DNA of 64,000 nt from Agrostemma githago (taxonomy: Eukaryota; Streptophyta; Magnoliopsida; Caryophyllales; Caryophyllaceae): the NCBI GenBank assembly GCA_958450325.1, contig OY288261.1:10011113-10075112 (forward strand), written 5' to 3'. Below, one piece after another: positions 43,894-57,412 of the stretch (position 1 is the first letter of the stretch; every line of letters begins with the position of its first letter). The notes under the pieces are model-generated. The model was not told the DNA's origin and did no database searches. It saw nothing but the letters and a program-made list of their open reading frames with translations. Both the position numbers and the translations under genes were made by a program.

Positions 43894-46033
43894 TGTAACA
43901 CCCCGTTATTTTACGAGTCATTTATAAGACATTACTTTTATATTTTATATTAAATCGTGTTTTTAAGTTGGAAAAAAAATATTTCCTATGTCGTTTTATA
44001 AAATTAAAGTATTTTTGGACCTTCATAAAGTAAATGGATTTTGGACTATCTTAAAAATGGAACATTGTTTATAAACCGATTTGTTTTCGACTTGGACTTT
44101 ATCTCTTACTCAAAAAAAAAGGAAACCTAATTGAATTAAAACCCCCACCCGTGTCCTATCCTTTCCCCTTTACATATTACAATTATTAACTTTCCTCCAT
44201 CTTTGCTGCACACCAAAGCTCCCTTCTCCGTGTGTCCCCTGTGTTCTTGTTCCGATTTCAACTGTTCCATCGCTATCATAAAATTGGTACTTAATCCTTG
44301 AGTACCCCTTCGCGTTTTACCTTCATCATCAAACTGTAAGTATCGACTTTACCAAAAATCTTTTACCTTTTTTGAACCGAGTTTGTGATTGAGTCTTATG
44401 AGATAATAAATTCAATTCAAATATATGGGGTTTGTGTAAGTATTAGTTGGGGAGGTAATTCTATTGTCGTAATTGTCGATTAGTGGCGAAAAGAGATATC
44501 GTATGTGTTGAATTGGGTTTCGTTATCGGGTTTGGAGATTTTTGTTGCAGGGATTATCATCTTAGTTATTAGTGTTGAGTTTTGATTGTCAGGAGGTGTA
44601 GTTTGAGGTGAGAAGTTCACGGACATATACATGTAAGGTCATAATGGTGTAGAGTGTTAACAAGACTTACGGATTATACGGAGGGAGTAATAGGAAACAA
44701 GGTATAATGTGGGTAGTTCATATTTGCAGGCTATTACACTAACAATATGTTGATAAAGAGTTTAATTAGGGAATTGCTATTGTCATAATATATTTGGAGC
44801 TTTAGACTTGAGATGGGTTCATTTGGGTCATTTAAGACAGTTATATATAATCAGATGGATTACTTATGGGACGAGAATTCAAACGAGTTACATTGATGAG
44901 TTGGTTAAGTTAGACCGTCTTAACATATTTGGTTAGTTCATTGAATCAGTTTGTATTATTTGTAGTTTGTGGGTTCAAGGAGAAAGAACTTTTGAGTTAA
45001 GCCTAGCTGTAAATTGACCGTCTTGAGAGGTAAGGACGTTTTACCCTTTTCAACATTAAGTAAAGAGCATGTTCGCTTCAAATTATATTTTTAAAGCGGT
45101 TTTATAAATTATTTTGTCAATGGTGAATTTTTATGATACTCGTAATATTTTGAATATTGAACTTGTGACATGAGTCACACATTGGTATTGTTTCGGTAAA
45201 TTTTTTGGAGATTATAACAGACTCTGGGAGCTCTGTTGGTCTAGTTGGTTTAAGGTGCGTTTACGACGTTCCTGGGATTTCGTCCCGAAACTGAACTCTT
45301 GGCCCGAGTTATATTTGAGCGGGGTAACCGGCCCCCACTTGCTAGGTAGTTAGACTTTCTCCTTTGGCAGCATCATCCTACTGACTGTCCAAATGCGAGA
45401 GGTGCGCACTATATAAGTCGAACTAAGCACAAGTGATACCTCTAGACCGTGCAAGGGTAGGACCTTGGCACACAGGTGGTGAAAAATATATTTTGGTTGG
45501 TTTTGATTTCGACTACGATGTTTTTAAAGTATTGTGGTTTGGTTTTGAGACGGTGGATTTTAACTCTGGTTTCAGTTTACTACAAATTATAATTATTGTG
45601 TACGTTTTCATTATATTATACTTTTACTCAGCTTTGCTGACGTCCTTTTGTTTTGGGTCGTTCCCCCGCTGGAACCTGTACCTATTTGTTATTTTGGATA
45701 CAGTTGGTAGGTACACCTAATATGCTGCATGGGTGCATTTGGTTCGGGATGCTGAGCGAAGAAAGATTTTATTTTTTTAACATTTACCTCCGAACTATTT
45801 ATATTTATGTTGAATTTTGGTTTGAAGTTGTTTTAAACCGTTTTGAATTTTGTGGGACTTAAGTCTTCCGCTACAACGTTTTCATTTAATTATTTATCGG
45901 ATTTATATTTCGTTTAAATTCTTATATTATTCTTTTGCCTTGCACTTGGTCTTGTGAGCTAAGTGCGGAGTAACGACTTTAAATTTTATGTTTTATTCTC
46001 TTATTTTGGTTGCGAAAATTTAGGGATGTTACA
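43894..46033 (+). repeat. 5' LTR of the Tekay/Del-like element
   Basis: TGTAACACCCCGTTATTTT at the start and GGGATGTTACA at the end, followed at once by the primer site. It contains a region near 45240-45360 with GAGCGGGGTAACCGGC, commonly seen in long chromovirus LTRs. Confidence 0.8.
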
Positions 46034-46035
46034 GT

Positions 46036-46047
46036 TGGTATCAGAGC
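46036..46047 (+). promoter_or_regulatory. Primer binding site for initiator tRNA-Met
   Basis: TGGTATCAGAGC, a full match to the common plant sequence, two bases after the LTR. Confidence 0.9.
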
Positions 46048-46379
46048 AATAGGTTTTTCCAAAATATTTTGCAAAATTTGAAATGGTTTAAAAAAAATAA
46101 AAATAATAATATTAAACTTTTATCCTTATATTTGAAATTATTATAAGAAAATCTTTGCCTTTTGTATAAAAATAGAGTGTTGGGTGGATTGGGGTGCATT
46201 GCATACACATGAATTATTATGTTTATATTTATATTTTTAAATGCTCAAGTGTTATTATATTTACCTAGCTGAATTACGTTTGAGGTGAGTCCTACTTACG
46301 TTATTATTTGGGATCTAACCATCATCTTATGCTTAAACTTAATGGGATAATGCCATTTATTGAAAAATTTATCTCATGA

Positions 46380-47940
46380 ATAGAGAGGAAGCTGAGAATA
46401 TAGACATTGTTTTGGGTAATTTTTTGGTGAACTCTCTTTCAGCTCATGTTTTGTTTGATCCTGGTGTATCTCACTCTTTTATTTCAGTGGATAAATTGAA
46501 TGTGAGAATCTAGTGAAATTGTGGATTTTGATTTTTGCCATAGCATTTGGGGACTTAGTAAATCGTAAAAAGGATGTATAAGGATGTGTTCGTGTTTATT
46601 GGTGATCACAATTTTGAGGCAGACTTATAAAATTCCTAGTAGCTAACTTTGATGTGATTTTTGGGATGGATTGGCTCGAACCTCATCGGGCCAATAGTGA
46701 TGTGGACATAGTAAGATTTTCTTTGGAGGGCCTAAAATGTGAGAGTACTTATAAGAGTCGTGTGAGAGGTCTTAGGCCCTATTCTTTTCGGCTGAAACAA
46801 GGCTGAGCTGAGCTGAGCTGGTCTGATAAGAGTTGAGCTGGACTGATAAGAGCTGAGCTGGTCTGATAGAAGCTGAGCTGAATTTATAGAAGGTGAAACT
46901 AATAATTTCTTATATAAATTATCTAATAATTTTAAGAAAAATATTGGAGCTGAGCTCATAAGAGCTGGACTGAGCTGATAAAAGCTGAGCTGGTCTGAAA
47001 CGGGCTGAAATTAAGCCGAAAAGAACAGAGCCTTAGGGTGCAGCTTATTTCTGTTATGAAGGTGAAAAGACATTTATTTGGGAAAGCTGAGTTGATGTTG
47101 TGTTATATTAAGGATTTGAGGATTTAATATCTCGATTTGAGTAAAGTTTCAATAGTGAGTGAGTTTGTTGATGTGTTTTCTGAGGAAATACTAGTAATGC
47201 CTCATGCTGGAGAGTTTGAATTCAAGATCGACGTACTGTCAAGGACGAGCCCAATTGTTGAATTACCCTATCAATGACACCTTAGAAATGCTAGAACTTA
47301 AGAAACCATTAGATGAACTGATGGAGAAAGGATATATTTAGGCCTAGTGTGTTGCCTTGGGGTGCCCCATCTTATTTGTGAAAAAGAATGATGGAACTTT
47401 GAGGTTGTGTATTGGTTATCGAGAATTGAATCAAATTACTATAGAACATGAATCTCTTACCGAAAATTGACTTGGGATTTAGGAACCACCAATTGATTAT
47501 ATCGTTTGAGGATATACCTAAGACTATAATTTCTACTAGATATAGCCATTATAAGTATATTGTGATGTCTTTTGAGTTTACTAGTGCACCTGCTGTGTTT
47601 TATGGACTTGATAAACTGAACTTTGAGGACTTACCTAGATAAATTTGTTGTGATATTCATTGATGACATAGTGATTTATTCAAATAATGAAGAAGAGCGT
47701 GAGGAAAATTTATGAATTGTCTTAGGTTTCTTGAGAGGAAACTAGTACTCCGTATATGCTAAAGTTTCGAGGTGTGATTTTTGGCTGGTACGAGTAATTT
47801 TGGGGAATATTATATCTAAGGATGGAGTATCAATAGATTCTGCTGAATAAGGTTGTTAAGGAGTGACCTAACCCGGAATCTGTGACTGAAATTCGTAGCT
47901 TTTGGGTTTAGCTGGTTACTATAAAATATTTGTGAAGGAT
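46380..47940 (+). pseudogene. Remnant of chromovirus pol (protease and RT)
   Basis: Pieces in several frames follow family order. Protease: VLFDPGVSHSFIS near 46447-46485, with P for S in the catalytic D-S-G, and VIFGMDWL near 46650. RT: VSEFVDVFSEE near 47155, FVKKNDGTLRLCI near 47380, and FIDDIVIYS near 47655-47685, which keeps the catalytic D-D. Gag, most of RT, RNase H and integrase are missing. Many stops and frameshifts make this clearly dead. Confidence 0.75.
46775..47032. mobile_element. PIF/Harbinger-type MITE inside the pol remnant
   Basis: 258 bp; left GGCCCTATTCTTTTCGGCT and inverted right GGCTCTGTTCTTTTCGGCT differ at two bases; TTA on both sides (46772-46774, 47033-47035). The interior is made of GAGCTGAGCTGGTCTGATA-like units in tandem. 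The host reading frame resumes after it. Confidence 0.88.
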
Positions 47941-49108
<1,168 letters not shown>

Positions 49109-52096
49109 CTAGGGAGGACCCTTAGAGGTTGTGCCGACGGCCAAAAAAAACTCACCGATGTTATCATCTAGATCTAAATCATCCAGATCCAGGAGAGGAG
49201 ACTCGGAACCATCCATGCCCGACAGCATATCTAGGGTAGCTATCTCGCGAATTCCTCCAACGTCCTCGGTAGTGCCCATAGCATGACCCTCAACCTCAGC
49301 CTCGGTCTCCCTTTCCACCTCAGCCCCGAGCCTAGCCTCACCATGTGTCGAGGTCTCGCCCTGAGTCCGAGCCAACCGCTCCTTGAGCTAGGCAATCTCA
49401 TTATCCCGAGATCGCAGGAGTTGCATCAACTTGGCCTGTTCCGTCTCGAGCTCGGTCACCCGAGTCGCCAGCTGCCTCACCATATCTGGAGTATCCTACA
49501 AATATACCTTCACTTTAGAAAAGACATAACCAGCCTAGAAAACCAACCCTAGGAAACGCATACTTACCGATGAAGGTTCCGAAGTATCACGGGATGAGGC
49601 AGCAGCCGCCCTCGACGCGTAGGCCCAGAAGCAGTTGGCAGCCTACCATAACCGCTGATGGGAAACCGACGAAACCTGAAAGACAAAACCGAACAAATTA
49701 GTCAAACAAAACCTGACCCTCGAGAGCCGAGTTCAAAGCAAATCCCTAAAATTTACTCGGTACACCCGGCCACGCTACTCCATCTCCTTAGTGGAACACG
49801 GAAAAAGAGGCTCCGTAAAGGCTACCCCAGCAGCATCGACCCTAAGCAATGTCAAGGGGAAGTCTGGGGGCTGAACAACATCAGCCGTATAAGCCAGCTG
49901 AAGGAAAAGCGAACTGTTCTACATACCAGCAAACACCAAACCACAAAACAAAACAAACAATAAAACAAGGGACCGAGTACTCACCACGAGACGGTGGCAA
50001 GCTAGCCTCTGGTAGACATGAGACAGATAGGAGGCACCGGGCACCAGTAATGCATCGCCTCCCTCTCTGTCCCTACCCTCGCGGACCTCTATGGTGGTCG
50101 GTGGTCTGAACATAGTCCGGGGAGGATCAACCGGCACCTTGAACTCGTCATATAAGCACTGACGCACCAACCTCTCACCCAGATACCATACCGAGCGAAA
50201 CAACGCGGGAAGGAGCATCCTCCTATAGCTCCTAGGCCTAAATTATGTCCTCACATACTCGGACATACCCTCATAGTCGGCCCAAGGACGGGCCACGAAC
50301 TGCACAAACAAACCGACATTTCAATAATCCTAATCTTGGGGGCTACTAAGTAAAACAAACCGTAAGAAGGAAACTTACATCTTCAAGGCGCAGCTGGTTC
50401 ACCAGCACATTTTCTGACGAGTAATGACTCGTCGTGCTCTTTGCCTGAGCCAATCTCCACGCAATCCCTGCCGGAAACTTAACCGGACGAGAACGCACCG
50501 TCGTAGGTGCCAAGTGAGGAAAGTAAGAATAGATCCAAGCCTGTAAAGCCCAAAAAGCCTCGTCAGCAAAACCAAACTGAACTAAATAAAACCCTGAAAA
50601 CCGAGTACGAGAACTAACCTTGAGCACGAGACCTGGACCCACGATGGGCGAAGCCGAGCCAAAGTCCACCCTCTCCGGCCTCACCATGACCTGTAAGCAA
50701 CGGGTCATCTCCGCGAAAGCCGCAGTCACTCAATCAAAACGTCCCAGCTGGTCTAAATCAACCAAGAAAAGCAAAATCCTAGTATTAAACCTCTCGCCCT
50801 TATCCGAGAAGTGGGTCGACCCTAGGAAGCACCACAACCATTGACGGGCATCCTGCACCGGTGTGTTGGGTACTCGACCCTCTAGCACCGCCACCCTCTC
50901 AAAGTGGTCGGTGATGTACGAGCTTACCAGGGCATGGGGCGTACTGTAAGCCTCACGCTCCAAACAATCCCCAATCCAGCCCCGGACTATGGTCGTCCCC
51001 GCGATAATCTCCTTTGCCGCGGGGCAGAGCTTCTGAGAATAAATCTCCAAGCACGTAGTAAAGCCCGAGAAGGTCCTCATCGGGCCAGACGACTGCAAAT
51101 CGAGATAATAAAAGCAGAAATAAACCAAACCAGTGCAAACCAAAATTAGAGCCTAAACTAATAAGCACGAATAGGTACTCACCAGGCCATTCACGACACG
51201 GCTAGAGACGTGCAAATTGGGATGAAACAGTAGTTGATGTCCATCCCAACCCCGAGCCCAAGGGGGATTGTCGTAAACATCCTCCTCAACCTCGTTGACA
51301 GGAGCCGGGACATGGGTCCTCCTGGCAACCGTCACAGGCTGTCTACGCCTCGCGACCCTATCAAAAGCAGCCTCATTCACGGCCACCGGTTCACGACGCT
51401 GCGAAGGAACGCTTCGTCGCCTCTTACGAATCCCCCGGGGAGTCAGGGAGCTCGACCCGGCGGCCTCTCCACTCGTACCAGTCAAAGGAGCTCTCTCGGG
51501 ACGCTTAGTGTCATCTCTAGCTGCAAAACCAAACAAAAAACAAAAAATATACGCCTTGGGTCAGGTCAAAATAAGCCCAAAATTTCGGATAGAGATATCA
51601 AAATTCCAAAAGACCCACTAGCACCCATTTTCGATCCCGATCACAATAAAAGTGGTTTCGGGAAAATCCGACATCGTTACGGTATCATTTGGTCCGTCGT
51701 AAGCCACACAAACCCTCACAGAATGATCTAGAGGACATTCTAACTGACAAAGGTTGACATGGAAGTCACCCATAACTTCAGAAACACTAGTTGAGCGAAA
51801 TTACAAAGGTCTAATGCAGATATAACCGGGAAAACGATCCCTAAGCCCTAGCATTTCGAAATTCCCCCATAGAAAGCCGTTAGAGCACCTCAAAACTTCA
51901 TATCAAGCTAATAACTATCCTATCAAGCTCTATTCTGCCCTAATTTGACAATGGGACCGAGAATAAACATCGAAACCTAGCAAAAACGAAATACTCAAAT
52001 CAATTTCTAAGGTTTAAGCAAAACAAGCCCACAATCAATCTAACTAAGCACAAACCGACAATAGGTGAGTGAGAAACACTTACCCGAGGTCGACAT
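49109..52096 (-). pseudogene. Antisense plant mobile domain (PMD) gene with introns, decayed
   Basis: A multi-exon gene can be read on the minus strand: 52096-52084, 51520-51183, 51092-50619, 50540-50379, 50299-49985, then exons from 49918 and the last ending at 49109. The five mapped introns fit GT-AG and keep frame. The start is MSTSARDDTK, then a basic linker. The PMD-like core includes QWLWCFLGSTHF, DQLGRFD, AWIYSYFPHL and VWYLGERLVRQ; the end is a coiled coil and an acidic tail. In-frame stops occur at 50732-50730 (where W is expected after LGRFD), 50245-50243 and near 49390. PMD-type genes lying antisense between pol and the 3' LTR are known in Tat elements, so this is probably a Tat accessory gene. 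Function is unknown. Confidence 0.65.
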
Positions 52097-53092
52097 AATC
52101 ATATATGGCGAAAATCAAGACGAAAATTGGTTGAATGAAGTTGAAAACGCGAGATTGAGTCGAAGGAGGGCTCGCGTCTGGTTTTTAAGACGAATGAACC
52201 ATCCATCCTTTCATTCGCTGATCTTAAACAAATCCAACCCTCAAAATCCCGGGCGCCCCATGCCAAGCGTCCCTATATTGGGCTTCTAGAGGCTAGGCGA
52301 CCGAGGATTAAGGCACCCCAGGACCACCGTCTAACTATTCAACCCAAAGCAAAGACGATAACAAATGGGACGCGGTATCCGATAGCCGTAAGACGCACCC
52401 TCCTACATTAAACAAAAAGCAACATTGGGACGATTTATCACCCCCAATCGATAAGGCAAGCCCCAAAACCTCCTCTAATCGAAATCGACCCTAACGAAAA
52501 AAAATAAACGAACATGAAAATCTCCAGCTAACGAGACCACTCATACCAAAGCACGTAACAATCCAATCATAATAAACCTGAACAAAACAATTCGACTGAA
52601 TCCTGAAGCATTCGAAAAAAAATTAAACAAAACAAATTCGATTGAATCCTGAAGAATTCGAGAAAATTTTAACAAAACAAATTCGACTGAATCCTGAAGC
52701 ATTCAAAAACAAATCTGAACAAAACAAATTCGACTGAATCCTGAAGCATTCGAAAAAATATGAACAAACAAATTCGATTGAACCCCGAAGCATTCAAAGA
52801 TTTTAAACCCGTGAGCGTAGCGAATCTCAAAGCATTCTGAAGGTAAATTTTAAATCTGTGAGCCTAACGAATCCCAAAGCATTCTGAAGGTAAATTTTCA
52901 ACCTGATAAGCTAATCGTACACCTATCAAAGATAACCAACTTAGGTCTAACAAAAAATATAGCTAGGGAAGTCAGGATCGTATCCACAAGGAGACAAATA
53001 AATTCTACTCGCAATTAAAATTTATCTTAATTAACCAAATCGGGGGTTTTTATGAGTTGTTTTTAACTAATCTAAAAGTAGAGAAGGAAGAG
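52097..53092. other. 3' untranslated region of the left Tat unit
   Basis: Upstream region of the antisense gene followed by a tandem array (52570-52890), then about 200 bp ending in the purine run AGAGAAGGAAGAG immediately before the LTR. The purine run is a good candidate for a polypurine tract. Confidence 0.55.
52570..52890. repeat. Tandem repeat array upstream of the Tat LTR
   Basis: Five units of about 45-55 bp with AACAAAACAAATTCGACTG, AATCCTGAAGCATTCG and a variable A-rich spacer, then two units of about 46 bp with GCGAATCTCAAAGCATTCTG. Tandem arrays in the 3' region of Tat elements are known seeds of plant satellites. Confidence 0.85.
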
Positions 53093-55244
53093 TGTAGACA
53101 CCCGCATTTCGACTGCCAGGTGTCTATGACAGTTTCCAAAAAACACCCGATGATGATCGGACGCTAACGTGTTTCTACGCGCTCGGATACGGGCTCAAAT
53201 CCATTAGTTACTGGCTAAAGCACTTACGGAGTACAAATCTCACAAAATCAACCTCAAATCCAGGTCTAGTGGGCCGTTTCCAATCAAATAAGGCTAATTT
53301 GGGCCGAAACCGACACCGGAAGTAAAACCGACTTTTTAACGATTGGGTCACACCCGGTCAAAGTCGTTTCCGAGACAGCCATCAAAAGTCCAAGTCAAAC
53401 ACAAACCCATCAAAAACCCAAGTCAAGGTCCAAAGCAATGGACCCGCACGACCCAGCTGGGCCACTCGATCGAGTGCCCCACCCACTCGATCGAGTGGGC
53501 CCATATTCAAGCCCGACTGCAGGCATAACGGGCCACTCGACCGATTCAGCTGGTTACTCGATCGAGTAACCCTAACCGGGTGCCCTTGCCTTTGCCTATG
53601 TAAGCAACCCCATGCACACACAATTACACAACTTTGACAATCTTTTGCAACCCTAATTCTACCCTAAGCAATACACTAGCAAACCCTAAACCTAGTTTTA
53701 GGAATCGAAGCCCTAACCACCATAACTCAACCTCCATAAAACCACGAAACTCCCGTGTTGAAGCCACGACTACGAGTCCGATCCGAGACAAGAACATGTA
53801 GGTTGAGGGTGCCAAAACCCCTTTCTTTCCTTCTTCTCTTCCTCTCGTCATCTTCCTCCTTTTTCTCGTTTTTTCGTTTTTTTTTATTATTTTCTTTATC
53901 ACATCATAATATCGATAATACCGTTAGTATCAAAACATTAAAATACTTGTTGATTTGTGTCGAATGTGAATGATGGTGGGATAAGGAAAACCGAATATAC
54001 AAGTGTACTGCACACAGCGTTGCCGGTCGCTTATCCCATCACCCCAATCATTTGATTATTGAAACAAGTTAACTTAAACAATAATCCGTTTTATTTCGTT
54101 TTCATCATTATTCAAGTCGCATATTTGCATCAATTTTCAAAAACGAGCATTCTATTTAATAAGGGTCGAAACCCGTTGACGCGGATCCGACATCACAATC
54201 TCTAGGGATTTATTTCGATGTCGGAGAAGCCGAGGGAATCAAGTTTTTTAATTCAAAGCAAGGTGTCGATCCATCAGAAGCAGAATACGTTTTCCGACCT
54301 CCACTCGGTCGAGTCTCGCAATGACTCGATCGAGTGGCAACGTACTCGGCCGAGTTGGTCAGTAACTCGGTCGAGTAGGGTCACGAAATCCGGACAGAAC
54401 CTTTCTCAGAGGTCCACTCGATCGAGTCCCTCAATGACTCGGTCGAGTGGCCCCTTTATCGCGTCAAACCGCGAGTCCTATAAGTTATTCGAGTCTCGTT
54501 CATATCTTTTCATGACTTAGGTCAACACGTGCCTAATTAATCATGTGAAACATCTTTTCAAAACCATGCATTAATTCATTTGCATCATTCTATACAATTC
54601 AATATTTGCACAAACCGTTATTATTCATTATATCGTTACTAACAGTTTGTTGTTTCTTTTGTCAATTTTGCTTGTTTATTTTATTTTACTAATTTGAACC
54701 CGCATGCTAAAATACAACTTTGACATTAATTTTAGTTGCATTAAATTGACATAGAAACCCTTTTTCAATTCCATTCACATGCTTAGGGAAAATAATCTTT
54801 GCATATCATTTTCCCGTTCAACTAACGCGCGTATTAGAAAGTCACTCGAGATCTTAGTAGAGGCCGCTAATGTGCGGGCGGGGTTGGGTGTCCTTTGTGG
54901 GCTTCCCAACACGTACTCTCACCCTTTACTCAGAACCTCGGTTTCCGGATGCCCGTAACCGTTGGCGCACGAGAGTCATTCAATACACGATATCCGATAA
55001 TGTCGGTATCGGTATCAAATGCAAAGGGACGAGCACAATAAACTCTGACATCGGAAATGGGCCGTATTTTGTATACGACCCACTACGACATAGAGTGGGC
55101 TCGAATGGTTCCGAATAACCACAAAATTCGGTGGCGACTCCACTTTGACCTAAATTTCAATTCGATCCATTTTCATATGGAGATTCATTCGCCTCCCCAA
55201 ACCCGCACGTGGCCGCGTCGGGGTGGACCTATGTCATGTCCACA
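53093..55244 (+). repeat. Tat-type LTR (2152 bp), shared by two internal regions
   Basis: TGTAGACACCCGCATTTCG at the start and CATGTCCACA at the end, the same termini as the solo LTR at 39699-41983. A candidate polypurine tract lies on its left and a primer site on its right. It holds about ten ACTCGATCGAGT or ACTCGGTCGAGT dyads in two clusters. CCTATGTAAGC near 53597 is a possible weak TATA box. Confidence 0.9.
53462..54450. repeat. ACTCG-R-Y-CGAGT dyad clusters in the Tat LTR
   Basis: Perfect or near 12-bp palindromes at about 53463, 53486, 53534 (degenerate), 53557, 54302, 54326, 54345, 54367, 54417 and 54439. Centre bases vary (AT, GT, GC) while the arms stay fixed. Solo LTR 39699-41983 has related dyads near 41528-41580. 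Confidence 0.85.
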
Positions 55245-55247
55245 ATT

Positions 55248-55265
55248 TGGCGACTCCGCTGGGGA
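55248..55265 (+). promoter_or_regulatory. Primer binding site, tRNA-Arg type
   Basis: TGGCGACTCCGCTGGGGA begins three bases after the LTR. This is the primer site usual for Tat/Ogre elements. Confidence 0.85.
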
Positions 55266-56332
55266 TTAACTGATGTGTGACTTACCATCGGCATCCTCAG
55301 GGTGAGACTCGAATAGAAATCGTTTGACTAGTACAATACGCGTTTTAGTTTTACGGTTCATGCATAACCCATATTTTCCCGGGCCGGTACTCGCGACCAA
55401 CGTCCCACTATACCGTTGATGTACTCCAATATGGATATGTCAAAAGGTGTCCATAGTCGATTCGAGTGGGTTTCGCGGCATGTTCTAAGATCAACTCGAC
55501 TTAGGAAGTCCGTCCCGATCAACGTCTAGACTATGTACACTGGTATAGACCCTCTATAGACCGACCGAGACTTAGTGTAAAGCATACATGGCGTCGTTAT
55601 AATGCTTGTGTGACTACGTGCTACTTGGTTTCCGAGTCGTTTTCAAAAACCGTCTTTTTTCAAAGATTGCATCTTTTTCAAACTATTCAATTTCAAAACC
55701 CGAGACACATACCGAATTTAGGACTTATGATTTTCCTCAAAATAGCCTATTTTCTAGCCGGTATGCTGCCCAATTCAATAATCAAAAACGTTTTTCGAAC
55801 TTTCAAAAACCGTGGCCCAATACCCTTTTTGTTTTTTTTGAAAATTGGGCCCTCAACCGAGTTCTCTCGGACCTTTCTCAAAAACAACCAGTTTTCAAAA
55901 CCTCCTTCTCCTTAGGACTTCCCGTTTTTAGCAGTGTCGGGTCGTGTCTTAAGTTGTCAAGGTCTTTAGCGTCGAAACTCTGTCGATCTTACATCAGGAG
56001 TTTCTTCCCTATCCCAGTCCGCCTTATTAGACTAAGGCGAGGCCACCTACGTAGGACAAACCTCTACAAAGGAGGGCCCGTCAACACAATCGAGTCCATA
56101 AGTCTGGGGATGTCTCACGTGGACCTTCCTTCGAACAGAACTAGGCCCACCCGCCGAATCCTAAGGAAGGCCCACATTTCACAAGTCACCCGTCTAGGTG
56201 TCTTTTCCGAGTCATTTCCCTTTTTAGTTTTGTCCGGGATGTACTTTCTATTCCGGGATTTTGGGCTAGTTTCTGATTACGTGGTGTTCTTACAGACAGG
56301 CCAGGCCACCCGAAACCAGATACCAACGCAAG
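55266..56332 (+). other. Leader between primer site and gag
   Basis: A 746-base open frame (55606-56352) is present, but its Phe/Ser-rich composition matches the TTTTCAAA-rich DNA and I see no domain, so I do not call it a gene. TGTTCTTACAG at 56285-56295 is a good splice acceptor just before gag; Ogre-like elements have introns in such regions. Confidence 0.45.
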
Positions 56333-57412
56333 ATGAACGAATTGAAAAATGATCTGGCCAAGATAGAGACTCAACTGACTACTATTCAGGCTAGCCAAGC
56401 AACGCTAGCCACCCGCCTAAGTGCCGTAGAAAAGACGGCCCCAGTTGAAGGAGCTGAGCCCCCTGGGCCCATAGCCGAATTGATTAGTGTTGTTCGTAGG
56501 CTCGAAGAGCAAGTCCACTTATCGACGAACAACTCAATCCACACCGAAAATGCTCGTAGTTATTCGCCTTTGAACGACGAGCTTCCTGCTAACCTCAACC
56601 TTACAGGAATTCCTATGTTTGAGGGTACCAAAGACCCGGTCCACCACATCCAGGCTTTCAAGGACTTCATGGCGGTCAAAGGGGTGAAGTCAACTATGTT
56701 CAAGCATTTATTCCCTTCCTCCCTGGAGAAGCATCCTAAGGCCTGGTTTTACAGGCTCGACCCCAAGAAATACAAAACTTGGGATGATGTGGCGACCGAA
56801 TTTGCCCGGAACTACGCCGATAACACTGAAATCCAGACTACCATGCGTACTTTGGAAGTCATGGCTCAAGAGCCCAAAGAAGGGTTCACAAAATATCTGC
56901 AAAGGTGGAGGGCCGAGAGTGTGAAGCTGGTCGACAAGCCCGGCGAGAAGGCCCTAGTGGAGGCTTTCGTCAAAAACCTCCTCCCATCCTACCGGGTCCA
57001 CCTCCGGTACGCTATTATCCCAAACTTTGCTGTCCTTACTGAAATGGGCACGAGAATTGAGGATAACTTGAGACTAGAGAGCCTGACTAAGGCCTCTACC
57101 AAAGGTTATCAAGGGGCTAGTTCATCTACAAACAAGCCCACACCTGCAGCTGCAGCCCGCAGCATTTTCGATGAGGTAAATCTGCTCGACACCTCATCCA
57201 TAAAGAATACACGAAATCGGGTATTCACAGATATAGGGACTACCTATACTTATGCCTTACAAAGGCTATCTTCGAAGGGCCTGATCCAACCGATAGGCCC
57301 AACTGCAGAGCCTCCAGTAGAGAAGAGGGCCAAAACTTATAACGCCCAGGCCTACTGCCAGTATCATCGGGTAACGGACATGATACTGAAAAATGCTGGA
57401 GACTAAAACATC
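56333..57412 (+). pseudogene. Tat gag, nearly intact, one frameshift at the zinc motif
   Basis: The ATG at 56333 starts a coiled-coil segment (about residues 1-60), then the retrotransposon gag domain with FEGTKDPVHHIQAFKDFM and AWFYRLDPKKYKTWDDV (about residues 105-260). It ends in a CX2H...HX4C-type zinc motif starting CQYHR (about 57355). One G is missing in the run at about 57368-57372. This shifts the frame so that translation stops at 57404-57406; the next frame supplies the rest of the zinc motif and joins the protease. Gag should form the virus-like particle and bind RNA. Confidence 0.85.

Larger units (their letters stand above)
43894..47940 (+). mobile_element. Decayed Tekay/Del-like Ty3/gypsy element, 3' truncated
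   Basis: A 2140-bp LTR, a tRNA-Met primer site, then a shortened pol remnant; no 3' LTR was found. A Harbinger MITE interrupts the pol remnant. The right limit is where RT-like sequence stops being readable. Confidence 0.7.

Noticed and set aside
51234..51731. 165-codon plus-strand frame
   Set aside because: It is the reverse of a PMD pseudogene exon on the minus strand; the minus strand has family motifs and splice sites.
55606..56352. 248-codon frame in the Tat leader
   Set aside because: No start context, domain or family resemblance; composition follows the TTTTCAAA-rich leader. Ogre-like elements can have an extra gene here, so it stays possible but unsupported.
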